Of a DNA stretch of 64,000 bases, positions 1 through 7,848 are shown in pieces (position 1 is the stretch's first letter; each line of letters begins with the position of its first letter). Source of the stretch: DATMER01 sp963741305 (GTDB taxonomy: Bacteria > Acidobacteriota > Thermoanaerobaculia > Multivoradales > UBA5704); NCBI GenBank assembly GCA_963741305.1, contig CAVUHL010000003.1:2480001-2544000 (forward strand). Reading direction: 5' to 3'. A program made the translations under genes and the position numbers. The notes below the pieces were generated by a model. The model ran no database searches. It was not told where the DNA came from and saw only the letters and a list, made by a program, of their open reading frames with translations.

Positions 1-623
1 GCGATGTTGAGGCCCGACACGTTGGTGTAGTTGATGATGCTGGCGTTCGGCGGCGTCTGGCCGAACTCCCAGGCACGCAGATGGCCGGGGCCGAGGGGGC
101 CGACGGCGACGAAGTTGATCACGGCTGCGGTCGCCAACGGCGTCATACCCGCTGCCAGGGGGATACCGCAGCCGCCGGCCTGGCCTCCCTGGCCCTCGAA
201 GCCGGCCGTGCCCGCAACCTCGAAGTGCCGCACTCCGCCCATGCCGGGAGCGATCCTCCCGCCGGCCAGCCGGGTGTCGATGATCCGGCAAGGCGTGACC
301 GGGACGAAGAGAAGGTCGGACTCGGCGTCGCCGAGCGCCTGGGCGGTGACGTTCCGCAGCGCCTCGCCTTCGCTCGAGGAAGACACTAAGGCTTCGACCT
401 GCTGGTCGTTGAGGGAGCGCACTACCCTGCGGGCCTCGCGCTCGATCACATCAACCGGAACGGGGCGCACCAACCGCTCCTGGAGCGAAGCCGCGACGAC
501 CGCCTTCGCCTCCTCCCGCCTTTGCGCCCTCATCTCGTCCGGCCCTGCCGCCTGCGCGCGGACCGCCGTCAAGCTCAGGCCAATCGTGCCCGAGACCAGG
601 ACCATTCTCAAAATACTTCTCAT
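1..623 (-). CDS. Secreted protein with TPCRxxDTR motif (3' end outside window)
   Basis: The gene starts at ATG 623-621, with AAGGAGA about 9 nt upstream, and runs off the left edge, so only about 207 N-terminal residues are visible. Residues 1-25 (MRSILRMVLVSGTIGLSLTA...) form a Sec-type signal peptide. A charged helical stretch follows, and then a domain opening with VPVTPCRIIDTRLAGG and continuing with glycine- and alanine-rich beta-strand-like sequence. The TPCR(I/V)xDTR signature is frequent in exported proteins of Acidobacteriota and some Actinobacteria, where its role is uncharacterised. The protein is probably extracellular or surface-attached. I assign no enzymatic function. Confidence 0.75.
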   Translation of the reverse strand, partial: MRSILRMVLVSGTIGLSLTAVRAQAAGPDEMRAQRREEAKAVVAASLQERLVRPVPVDVIEREARRVVRSLNDQQVEALVSSSSEGEALRNVTAQALGDAESDLLFVPVTPCRIIDTRLAGGRIAPGMGGVRHFEVAGTAGFEGQGGQAGGCGIPLAAGMTPLATAAVINFVAVGPLGPGHLRAWEFGQTPPNASIINYTNVSGLNI

Positions 624-811
624 GGAGACGTCTCCTTGCCAGGTGTTGAGCCGCGAACTGCATAGAAAAGAGACGGTGTACGACAACGTCTGATCGGGCT
701 CCTCGTGCAAGTTGCGGGCCAGTTTTAAGCCCTCTGGGCCAGAGGCGAAATGGGGTCTTCGCGCGGGTAAAACTTGCCATCCCCGGGCAGGCGGTATAGA
801 AAGCAGCCCGT

Positions 812-1579
812 ATGCTGGACGTCTACCGCTATCGGGACCTGGTGCGTGCCCTCGTGGCGCGGGAGCTCAAGGTACGCTACCGCCGCTCGGCCATCGGCTT
901 CCTCTGGACGATGCTGCAGCCGCTCCTCACGATGCTGGTCCTGCAACTGGTGTTCAGCTCGCTGTTCCGGGGCTTCTCCATCACCAACTACCCGGTCTAT
1001 GCGCTGTCGGGGGTGATGTTCTGGAACTTCTTCAGCCAGAGCATCGTCGCGTCCATGAACAGCCTGCGCGGCAATGCCCAGCTCCTGCAAAAGCTGCCGG
1101 TGCCCAAGGCGGTGTTTCCCCTGGCCACCGTGATCTCGGGAGTGGTGAACCTCCTTTTTGCCATGGTGCCTCTGTTCCTGATCCTGCTTTGGACCGGGCA
1201 CCCTCTGACTCCAGCGCTGCTGTTCCTGCCGATCTCCATCCTGCTGGCCGCCCTGTTCACCCTGGGAGCGGGGTTGCTCCTGTCGCCGCTCGCCGTCTTC
1301 TTCAGCGACGTGGTGGAGCTGATCGGCGTGTTCCTGGGCCTCCTGATGTACCTGACTCCGGTCTTCTACCCCAAGGAGATCGTGCCCGAGCCCATGGGCT
1401 CGATCGTCCGCTTCAATCCTGTCCGCTCGATCCTGGAGGTATTCCGGGACCCGATCTACCAGGGAGAGGTCCCGCCTCTCTCCCACTTCGCGGTCTGCGC
1501 GGTGATCGCGGTGCTCGCCTTCGTCCTCGGCGCCTGGGTCTTCCACAAGAGCAGTGACCGCATCCCTTTTTATGTCTAG
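812..1579 (+). CDS. ABC-2 type polysaccharide export permease (Wzm-like)
   Basis: This 255-aa integral membrane protein begins MLDVYRYRDLVRALVARELK. It continues with the KVRYRRSAIGFLWTMLQPLL segment typical of O-antigen, teichoic acid and capsule ABC-2 permeases (Wzm/TagG/RfbA). About six hydrophobic helices follow, and a conserved YLTPVFYP segment lies near residue 190. It would form the channel that moves a lipid-linked glycan across the inner membrane. The ATPase gene starts 3 nt after its stop, so the two form an operon. The glycosyltransferase on the other strand just downstream supports a polysaccharide role, but the glycan itself cannot be deduced. Confidence 0.9.
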   Translation: MLDVYRYRDLVRALVARELKVRYRRSAIGFLWTMLQPLLTMLVLQLVFSSLFRGFSITNYPVYALSGVMFWNFFSQSIVASMNSLRGNAQLLQKLPVPKAVFPLATVISGVVNLLFAMVPLFLILLWTGHPLTPALLFLPISILLAALFTLGAGLLLSPLAVFFSDVVELIGVFLGLLMYLTPVFYPKEIVPEPMGSIVRFNPVRSILEVFRDPIYQGEVPPLSHFAVCAVIAVLAFVLGAWVFHKSSDRIPFYV

Positions 1580-1582
1580 CCC

Positions 1583-2368
1583 ATGCCTGACGACATCCGC
1601 ATCAGCCTCGACAACGTGTCCCTCTGCTACCGCCTGGCGAAGCAGCGCATCCCCTCGATCAAGGAGTACGCGATCCACTGGATGAAGGGAGCCCTGTCCT
1701 ACGAGAAGCTGTGGGCGCTGAAGGATGTGGGCCTGACCGTGCGGGAGGGGGAGACGGTGGGCATCGTGGGGCGCAACGGCGCGGGCAAGAGCACGCTCCT
1801 CAAGGTCATCTCGCGGGTGCTCAAACCTTCGCAGGGGAAGATCGAGGTGCACGGGATGATCTCCCCGATCCTGGAGCTCGGCACCGGCTTCGACTATGAG
1901 CTGACCGGGCTGGAGAACATCCATCTGAATGCCCTGCTCCTCGGCCGGAGCCGCCGCGAGATCCAGGAGAAGCTGGAGGAGATCGTCGACTTCAGCGGCC
2001 TGGGGGACTTCATCCGCTCGCCGATCCGCAACTACTCCTCGGGCATGCTAGCCCGCCTGGGCTTCTCCATCGCCACGGCCTGGATGCCCGAGATCCTGAT
2101 CCTGGACGAAGTGCTGTCCGTGGGCGACGCGGCGTTCACCGAGAAGTGCGAAGCGAAGATGAGCACGTTCCACAACGCCGGGATCACGATCCTCGTCGTC
2201 TCCCACAGCGACAAGGTCATCCGCGAGACCTGCACCCGCTGCATCTGGCTGGATGCCGGCAACCTGCGCGCCGACGGCGGGACCGAGGAGGTGCTGGACC
2301 TCTACATGCACGGCGGTCACGAGCCTTCGGAACGCGCCGCCGGCCAGCTCCCGAGCACCTCCCCGTAA
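1583..2368 (+). CDS. ABC polysaccharide exporter ATPase (Wzt-like, short form)
   Basis: This 261-aa nucleotide-binding subunit partners the permease immediately upstream. It shows the Walker A motif GRNGAGKST (about residues 63-71), a signature region NYSSGMLARLGFSIA, and Walker B ILILDEVLSVGD. The initial LCYRLAKQRIPSIKEY segment is typical of Wzt/TagH proteins. It ends shortly after the nucleotide-binding fold, so it lacks the C-terminal glycan-recognition domain of long Wzt proteins. Export is therefore probably not gated by a capping group. Its last 52 nt overlap the 3' end of the convergent glycosyltransferase gene. Confidence 0.9.
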   Translation: MPDDIRISLDNVSLCYRLAKQRIPSIKEYAIHWMKGALSYEKLWALKDVGLTVREGETVGIVGRNGAGKSTLLKVISRVLKPSQGKIEVHGMISPILELGTGFDYELTGLENIHLNALLLGRSRREIQEKLEEIVDFSGLGDFIRSPIRNYSSGMLARLGFSIATAWMPEILILDEVLSVGDAAFTEKCEAKMSTFHNAGITILVVSHSDKVIRETCTRCIWLDAGNLRADGGTEEVLDLYMHGGHEPSERAAGQLPSTSP

Positions 2369-3459
2369 ACGGAGAGAAGGTCAGCCACGACCATGGCGGG
2401 CTCGTGCCGCTCCCTGAGGGCGCGGCGGCCTTCCTCGATCAGCCGCTGCGCCAGCCCGGTATCCGAGCGGAGGCGCGCCACCGCGCGGGCGAATGCGGCA
2501 GGGTCGTCGGCGACCAGAGCCTCCCGGCCGTCCTGCACCTCCAGCCCCGAGACGGCAGCGGAAGTCCCCACGACCGGGATGCCCCTGGCCCAAGCTTCCA
2601 GCACCTTCATACGCACGCCTGAGCCAATCCGCAACGGCACGGCCAGGATCGAGCCTGGGGCAAAAGCCTCGGCGCTGTCGCGAGGCGAAGGATGGTGAAC
2701 CGCACCTTCGCTTGCGCTTTTACCCGATAACCCTCCGAAGACATGGAGGATCGCCCCGGGCACCGCAGCGCGCACCACGGGCCAGACCTCACCCAGGAAC
2801 CAGCGGACCGAGTCCTCGTTAGGCAGCCATCCCCGGCTGGCGAGCAGCACCACCGGCGGATCGCCCGGCAACACTGACGGTCCCGGGGCGAGCTCCGGGA
2901 ACGGGGCACGGACGACCCGGACCCGCCCGCCCCCCGCCAGTTGCCGCAGGCGCGCCGCATCCTCCTCGCTCAGCGGCAGGGTCGCCGCGACCCGGCGCAC
3001 CGCCTCGCCCTCCCACTTCGCCAGCCGTCCCGCCTCCCGCGCCAGCAGTCTCCCCTTCCAGCCCGGGGTGAGCGCGGCCGTGGCCTTCCAGAGATCGCTC
3101 TCGACGTTCTGCGCCCGCAGCACCACCGGCACGCCGCGGCGCAGGGCCGGCTCCGCCTGCGGCAGGGCTTGGAGCTGCTCCACGTGCACCAGGTCAAAGC
3201 GCTCGGCCGCGAGCCGGCGCTCGACCTCCTGGCGCACGGCCGGCTGCGCGTGGCGGGCGAGCGCCAGGGGGAGACGCCAGGAGCGCGTCAGCGCCAAGGC
3301 CGTATTCACCGGCTGGCCGGGAGCAATCAGGGAGAAGCGGCAGCCCTCGCGCTCGAGCCCCTCCAGAGTCAGAGACAGCAGGAGACGGCCGCCGTCGACC
3401 GGAGGCCAGGGGGATTTGGTGGCCACGATGAGGACGTTCAATGGCTTTTCACCATTCAA
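2317..3459 (-). CDS. Glycosyltransferase family 4-like
   Basis: This 380-aa protein has a GT-B architecture. The N-terminal Rossmann half holds LIVATKSPWPPVDGGRLL and ALTRSW. The C-terminal donor-binding half holds GGLSGKS and PLRIGSGVRMKVLEAWARG, followed by GIPVVGTSAAVSGL with the family's E-x7-E-like region. The start is uncertain: the frame opens with TTG at 3459, has a stop just upstream and no clear ribosome site, so a downstream TTG is possible. It probably transfers a sugar from an NDP-sugar during synthesis of the polysaccharide exported by the neighbouring ABC pair. The substrate is unknown. Confidence 0.85.
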   Translation of the reverse strand: MNGEKPLNVLIVATKSPWPPVDGGRLLLSLTLEGLEREGCRFSLIAPGQPVNTALALTRSWRLPLALARHAQPAVRQEVERRLAAERFDLVHVEQLQALPQAEPALRRGVPVVLRAQNVESDLWKATAALTPGWKGRLLAREAGRLAKWEGEAVRRVAATLPLSEEDAARLRQLAGGGRVRVVRAPFPELAPGPSVLPGDPPVVLLASRGWLPNEDSVRWFLGEVWPVVRAAVPGAILHVFGGLSGKSASEGAVHHPSPRDSAEAFAPGSILAVPLRIGSGVRMKVLEAWARGIPVVGTSAAVSGLEVQDGREALVADDPAAFARAVARLRSDTGLAQRLIEEGRRALRERHEPAMVVADLLSVYGEVLGSWPAARSEGS

Positions 3460-3503
3460 AGGAATGACATTTCAGAAGCGAATTCCGTTCCTACTCTTTT
3501 CAA

Positions 3504-5027
3504 ATGCTAGCCCGTTCATCCACAGCCACCCCATGGGGAATCGAAGCCCGGTTGGTTCATGTCGAGGTCGACGTCCACAACGGCCTGCCGCAGGTGCAGA
3601 TCGTAGGGCTCGCCGATGCCGCGGTGAAGGAAAGCCGCGAGCGGGTGCGAGCCGCGATCAAGAACTGCGGCTTCGACATGCCACCGAAATCCATCGTAAT
3701 CAATCTCGCCCCCGCGGACCTCCGCAAAGAGGGCAACCACCTCGACCTCGCCATCGCCCTGGCGTTGCTCGTGGCCTACGAGCACATCCCCCAGGACGCG
3801 CTCCAGGGCCGGCTGATCTGCGGCGAGCTCGGCCTCGACGGCGAGATCCGTCCGGTCCGGGGCGGCCTGGCCATCGCCGACCTGGGTCACAGGCGCGGCG
3901 TCCGGGAGGTGCTGCTGCCCGCGGCCAACGCCGGTGAGGCCGCGGCCCTGGCCAGCGTGCCGGTGATCCCTCTGCGGGGGCTCGCCGAGGCGGTCCAGCA
4001 CCTGCTCGGCGAGCAGCCGATCCCGGCCGTCGACCCTGGCGCGCTGCCGCTCGACGTGCCGGAGCCGGTGCCCGACCTCTCCGAGGTCCGAGGCCAGGAG
4101 ATGGCCCGCCGCGCGCTGGAGGTCGCGGCAGCCGGGGGGCACAACCTCTTACTCATTGGCCCTCCCGGGTCTGGAAAGACCATGTTGGCGAGGCGCCTCC
4201 CAGGCATCCTGCCGCCGCTCACGCTGGCCGAGTCGATCGCGGTGACCAAGATCCACTCGCTGGTGGCCGACGAGCCGCCAGCGGGCCTGATCCGGCGCCG
4301 TCCGTTCCGCTCGCCCCACACGGGCACGAGCACGGCGGGCCTGATCGGAGGCGGCAGCAGCCCCCGTCCGGGGGAGGCGAGCCTCGCCCATAACGGAGTT
4401 CTCTTTTTAGACGAGGTGCCGGAGTTCCGGCGCGACACGCTGGAAGCCCTGCGTCAGCCATTGGAGGAGGGGTTCGTTACTGTGGTCCGGGCGCGGGCCC
4501 GGCTTCAATTCCCGGCCCGCTTCTCGCTGCTCGCGGCGATGAATCCTTGCCCCTGCGGCCACCTGGGAGACCCCCGCTACGACTGCCGATGCCTGCCCCA
4601 ACTCGTCGAGCGCTACCGGGGAAAGGTATCAGGTCCGCTGCTCGACCGCATCGACCTGCACGTGGAAGTCCCGGCCGTGACGCTCAAGGAGCTGCGCAGT
4701 TCGTCGGGCGAGTCGTCGGAGGCGATTGCCCGGCGGGTAGCGGCGGCACGCTCGCTCCAGCTCGAGCGCTTCGGCGCCGGCTCCTCCACTCCGGTCAACG
4801 CGAGCATGGGACCGGAGGCGCTGCGCCGGTACTGCGTGCTCGAGCCGGCCGGCCGGGCTCTCCTCGACGCTGCCTTCGACAAGCTCGGGCTCTCCGCCCG
4901 CGCCCTCGACCGCATCCTCAAAGTCGCCCGCACCATCGCCGACCTCGCTGGCAGCGGCCCCATCCGGGCGCCTCACCTCGCCGAAGCCATTCAGTACCGC
5001 AGCCTGGACCGGAGGGTGACTTGGTGA
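3504..5027 (+). CDS. comM: YifB/ComM family Mg-chelatase-like AAA+ ATPase
   Basis: This 507-aa protein is full length for the family. Residues 1-170 form the ChlI-like N-terminal domain (VHVEVDVHNGLPQVQIVGLA, then KESRERVRAAIKN). Walker A GPPGSGKT lies at 219-226 and Walker B GVLFLDEVPEF near 298. A Zn-like segment NPCPCGHLGD follows, and a C-terminal Mg_chelatase_C domain completes it. ComM proteins are hexameric helicases that promote branch migration during natural transformation. Only 44 bp separate it from the divergent glycosyltransferase, and no strong Shine-Dalgarno is visible before the ATG. Confidence 0.93.
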   Translation: MLARSSTATPWGIEARLVHVEVDVHNGLPQVQIVGLADAAVKESRERVRAAIKNCGFDMPPKSIVINLAPADLRKEGNHLDLAIALALLVAYEHIPQDALQGRLICGELGLDGEIRPVRGGLAIADLGHRRGVREVLLPAANAGEAAALASVPVIPLRGLAEAVQHLLGEQPIPAVDPGALPLDVPEPVPDLSEVRGQEMARRALEVAAAGGHNLLLIGPPGSGKTMLARRLPGILPPLTLAESIAVTKIHSLVADEPPAGLIRRRPFRSPHTGTSTAGLIGGGSSPRPGEASLAHNGVLFLDEVPEFRRDTLEALRQPLEEGFVTVVRARARLQFPARFSLLAAMNPCPCGHLGDPRYDCRCLPQLVERYRGKVSGPLLDRIDLHVEVPAVTLKELRSSSGESSEAIARRVAAARSLQLERFGAGSSTPVNASMGPEALRRYCVLEPAGRALLDAAFDKLGLSARALDRILKVARTIADLAGSGPIRAPHLAEAIQYRSLDRRVTW

Positions 5028-5049
5028 AAGCCATTTCCCTTGACTATCC

Positions 5050-5067
5050 GTTAACAAGGAGGTTAAC
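5050..5067 (+). promoter_or_regulatory. GTTAAC-AAGGAG-GTTAAC dyad enclosing the toxin gene's ribosome site
   Basis: Two copies of GTTAAC (5050-5055 and 5062-5067) flank the Shine-Dalgarno AAGGAG, and the second copy abuts the ATG at 5068. GTTAAC is self-complementary. The two copies can therefore pair as a 6-bp RNA stem with AAGGAG in the loop, or act as a DNA operator for the downstream HTH antitoxin. Autoregulation is inferred from the typical behaviour of HigBA-type loci. Confidence 0.5.
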
Positions 5068-5475
5068 ATGAAGCTCGTGAGGTTGGCGAAGGACCGATGG
5101 GACGTCCTTGCTATCTGTGACGGTCGTAACCAATGCCAGATCCTCGATTTTCTTGCGGAGCTCAAGGGGTCCTACGAAGCATCGGCGCGCAGCATGCTTG
5201 TTCTTTTGCAACAGACGATTCCCAAGTACGGGCCGCCCAAGTCGGAGCCACAATGCAAGGCTCTGGGCGGAGGGCTTTTTGAGCTGCGCAAGCAGCCGAA
5301 AGGCAAGAAGCTACGGGTCGTCTGGTTCTACGGCGGAGGCACCGTGATCGTCTGCACGGCCGCGTTCAAGAAGGCGGAACGAACGCCCCAGGCCGAGCTC
5401 GATCGGGCGCGGCTGCATCAGGAGCGCTATCGCCTGGCCAGAGCCCTGAGCGCGGTAGAGATTATCGACCTGTGA
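5068..5475 (+). CDS. HigB/Gp49-family (RelE-like) mRNA-interferase toxin
   Basis: This 135-aa protein matches the Gp49-like/HigB pattern: a central ALGGGLFELRKQPKGKKLRV strand pair, VVWFYGGGTVIVCTAAF, and the terminal KKAERTPQAELDRAR signature. Family members cleave ribosome-bound mRNA. It lies 16 bp upstream of an HTH antitoxin gene, giving the toxin-first order of HigBA systems. The gene starts 40 bp after comM on the same strand, so read-through from comM is possible in addition to any own promoter. The N-terminus (MKLVRLAKDRWDVLAIC) is slightly longer than in many RelE folds. Confidence 0.82.
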   Translation: MKLVRLAKDRWDVLAICDGRNQCQILDFLAELKGSYEASARSMLVLLQQTIPKYGPPKSEPQCKALGGGLFELRKQPKGKKLRVVWFYGGGTVIVCTAAFKKAERTPQAELDRARLHQERYRLARALSAVEIIDL

Positions 5476-5491
5476 GGCAGGAGGTGGAGGC

Positions 5492-5863
5492 ATGAGCGAG
5501 CCTTTGGAGAAGTACAGGCGTTTCATCCACGAAGCCCAGGCGTCCGTCGACTACTGGGCCGACATCCCGATCAGCGAGTTCGGCGAGGACGTGTGCCGGC
5601 TCATGGACGAGCAGGGCGTTTCCCGCGCCGAGCTCGCCCGGCGCCTGGGCACCTCACGGGCCTATGTGACGAAGCTGTTGGGGGGCAATGCCAATTTCAC
5701 CCTGCAGACAATGGCCAAGGTGGCCATGGCTCTCGGTGCTGCTGTCCATGTCCATGTCGCGCTCAAGGAGCGGATCGTCCGCTGGTATGACGAACCTCCT
5801 TCCGAAGCCGCCAAAACGGCTAGTGAAGAAGCGCCCCGGAGATCACGGAAAAGCTCCGGATAG
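5492..5863 (+). CDS. XRE-family HTH antitoxin (HigA-like)
   Basis: This 123-aa protein has an XRE helix-turn-helix at about residues 32-85, including GVSRAELARRLGTSRAYVTK and LLGGNANFTLQTMAKVA. It ends in a charged Lys/Glu/Ser-rich tail. GGAGG precedes the ATG. Antitoxins of this type neutralise the HigB-like partner and repress the operon. The palindrome before the toxin gene is a plausible binding site. Its 3' end overlaps the convergent endonuclease/phosphatase-family gene by 21 bp. Confidence 0.85.
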   Translation: MSEPLEKYRRFIHEAQASVDYWADIPISEFGEDVCRLMDEQGVSRAELARRLGTSRAYVTKLLGGNANFTLQTMAKVAMALGAAVHVHVALKERIVRWYDEPPSEAAKTASEEAPRRSRKSSG

Positions 5864-6727
5864 CGCGGTCTTTCCGCTCCACACCAGCTCTGCCGTAACA
5901 GGCAAATGGTCCGAGGCCTCGATCGGCCACGTGCGCGAGGCCCGGACCTGCCAGCCGTGGTCGGCGAAGATGTAATCGATCTGCTCGTCCCAGAATGGAA
6001 ACGTCGGGCCGATCTCCCGCGATGCGAGCTGCGCGGCGTTCTCGCGGAGGAACGCCCCCATCTCCGGCGAATCCGGATCCGTGTTGAGATCACCGGCGAG
6101 GATGTACGGATGGCGGCTGGCGCGGACCTCCCGCGCGAGGCACTGCAACTGCTCCGCGCGGATCTTTGAGTTGAAACGGCCCCAGCTTGTCAGGTGCGTG
6201 GCGTAGAAGCTGATCGTGGCCCCATCGATGCGGATCGTCGCCTCGAGGAGCATCCGCGGCTCTCCGATGCACGGCAGCGGATGCGCCTCCGCCTGCACGA
6301 GCTCGCCGCGGGTGAGGATCGCGTTGCCGTACCCGCCACCCCACTGGACATAGCTCGGGGCGAAGTAGCCGTTGAGGCCGGTGCGCGACTCCAACTCCGC
6401 AAGCTGATCGCGAAAGCGCGACTGCCACGTCTTGCGATGCACTTCCTGCAAGGCCACGACGTCCGGCTTGATGCGCAGGATCGCATCGGCGATGTGCCGC
6501 ACGTGATCGCTATCGATCAGCTCATCGTGTCCTGCGATGTTGTAGGTCATCACCACGAGAGGCCGGCTCTGCTGCGGAAAGCCGATCCGCTCCGCGCGAA
6601 GGCCCGGGGCGACCGTCTGCGGACGGCACTCGCCGGAACGGACGGTGTAGACGGTCAAGACGCGGTAGAGGAAGACCAGTAGGAGGGCAGCGAGCACGCC
6701 GAGGATCAGCCTGCGCTTCTTGGGCAT
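5843..6727 (-). CDS. Membrane-anchored endonuclease/exonuclease/phosphatase family protein
   Basis: From ATG 6727 this encodes 294 aa. The sequence is MPKKRRLILGVLAALLLVFL (signal anchor), then an EEP fold with TYNIAGHDE, VALQEVHRKTW, GYGNAILTRG, LAGDLNTDPDSPEM and C-terminal SDHLPVTAEL. These carry the metal-binding Asn, Glu, Asp and His residues. Family members are Mg-dependent DNases, sphingomyelinases or inositol phosphatases, and the substrate here is unknown. The frame stays open a further 158 codons upstream through the 21-bp array. I reject that extension because the array reads as unrelated heptads there and the ATG at 6727 gives a clean anchor sequence. Confidence 0.85.
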   Translation of the reverse strand: MPKKRRLILGVLAALLLVFLYRVLTVYTVRSGECRPQTVAPGLRAERIGFPQQSRPLVVMTYNIAGHDELIDSDHVRHIADAILRIKPDVVALQEVHRKTWQSRFRDQLAELESRTGLNGYFAPSYVQWGGGYGNAILTRGELVQAEAHPLPCIGEPRMLLEATIRIDGATISFYATHLTSWGRFNSKIRAEQLQCLAREVRASRHPYILAGDLNTDPDSPEMGAFLRENAAQLASREIGPTFPFWDEQIDYIFADHGWQVRASRTWPIEASDHLPVTAELVWSGKTALSGAFP

Positions 6728-6764
6728 GCTCCACGTTCTGCACATCGCGTTCCATTGCATGTCA

Positions 6765-7199
6765 CCCGAATTTATCGGACAAAAGCGCGAGGAAATCGGA
6801 CTACGAGGCCAATTCATCGGACCAAATCCAGAAGTTTTCGGACACAAACGAGAATTTGTCGGACCAACTCTTGAATTCATCGGACCAAGTCGCGAACTTA
6901 TCGGACAGCACACCGAAGTTTTCGGACTGCGGCGTAGATTTATCGGACTGCGCCAGAGAGTTTTCGGACAGCAGCGGAGAGTTTTCGGACTACCGCGAAG
7001 AGTTTTCGGACTACCGCGAAGAGTTTTCGGACTGCGGCGTGGAGTTTTCGGACTGCAGCGGAGCAAGCTCGGACTGCGGTGGAGCAAGTTCGGACCGCAG
7101 CCGAGAGTTTTCGGACTAAGCCCGAGAGGTATCGGACTACAGTGGAGAGTTTTCGGACAGCCGTGAAGAGTTTTCGGACAGCCACGGGTCGCAACGGAC
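6765..7199. repeat. Array 1: 21-bp-period degenerate tandem repeat, 20 units in exact register
   Basis: The pentamer CGGAC occurs at 6776 and then every 21 bp exactly through 7175, which is 20 occurrences. A 21st copy is off by one base at 7195. The best unit on the plus strand is GAGTTTTCGGAC followed by 9 variable bases such as TGCGGCGTG, CAGCAGCGG or TACCGCGAA. On the minus strand the core reads GTCCGAAAACTC. Units near the endonuclease gene are the most degenerate (TTTAT, AATTC or AACTT before CGGAC). Units at about 6960-7060 are nearly identical, including two tandem identical copies at 6995-7036. The array fills the intergenic space between two divergent genes. See the findings for its relation to the array at 42 kb. 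Confidence 0.95.
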
Positions 7200-7274
7200 A
7201 TAGCTTGACAGCTATATTCCTTGACTGGACTGTGCTAGCTTGCCTTCGCGCAACCACGCAAAGGAGAAGAGAAC

Positions 7275-7787
7275 ATGAGAAGCGGATTCCTTTCCTCGTT
7301 CGTTCTGGCCGGAGCCCTCGCCCTCACGCCGTCAGCCTGGGCCACCTGCACCTGCGCCAACACGGTCACCGGGACCTCCGGCAACGACAACCTGACTGGA
7401 ACCTCGGCAGTCGACTGCATCTACGGCGGCGACGGAAGCGACCTGATCTACGGCTACGAGTCCGGAGACTGCCTCTATGGCGAGGATGGGCCCGACGCAA
7501 TCTGGGGAGATTTCGGCGATGACGAGATCTTCGCAGGCCCCTCCGGGATCTACGACGATTTCGTGGACGCCGGGGAAGGTGCGGACCTGGTCGACGGCGG
7601 AGACGACAAGGAGATCCTCGTGGGGTACCGGGGGAACGACATCATTGTCGGCGGCAACGGCAACGACGATCTGTATGGCGGGGCGGATAATGACAGCCTG
7701 ACCGGCCAGGCCGGGACCGACCGTGCCGACGGCGCCGCCGGCACTGATTTTTGCGATGCCGAGACCGAATTGAACTGCGAGCTCTGA
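7275..7787 (+). CDS. Secreted RTX-type calcium-binding repeat protein
   Basis: This 170-aa protein has a signal peptide (MRSGFLSSFVLAGALALTPSAWA). Degenerate nonapeptide RTX repeats follow: GTSGNDNLTG, GGDGSDLIYG, GNDIIVGGNGNDDLYGG and GADNDSLTG. Such repeats bind Ca2+ and fold as a parallel beta-roll outside the cell. Four or more cysteines suggest disulfides. AAGGAG lies about 9 nt before the ATG. TTGACA at 7205 and TTGACT at 7221 are possible -35 elements directly beside array 1, though no convincing -10 follows. There is no catalytic domain, so it is probably structural or adhesive. Confidence 0.88.
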   Translation: MRSGFLSSFVLAGALALTPSAWATCTCANTVTGTSGNDNLTGTSAVDCIYGGDGSDLIYGYESGDCLYGEDGPDAIWGDFGDDEIFAGPSGIYDDFVDAGEGADLVDGGDDKEILVGYRGNDIIVGGNGNDDLYGGADNDSLTGQAGTDRADGAAGTDFCDAETELNCEL

Positions 7788-7848
7788 TTCCCTTTGGCAA
7801 CCAGCCGGAGGGTGGCCCTGCGCCCTCCGGCTCTGGAGAGCAGCACGC

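Noticed and set aside
6765..7199. Array 1 as iterons of a replication origin
   Set aside because: The period would fit, but iterons are more uniform. No rep, dnaA or parAB gene lies nearby, and a second array sits beside a P450 gene.
7205..7241. A promoter for the RTX gene from TTGACA 7205 or TTGACT 7221
   Set aside because: The -35-like boxes are good, but no -10 hexamer is found at 16-18 bp from either, so it is mentioned only in the gene entry.
6720..7257. Open frames of 88-158 codons inside array 1, coding heptad peptides on both strands
   Set aside because: Several frames are open at once because the period is a multiple of three. None has a convincing start site, and the corresponding peptides in array 2 are read in another phase.
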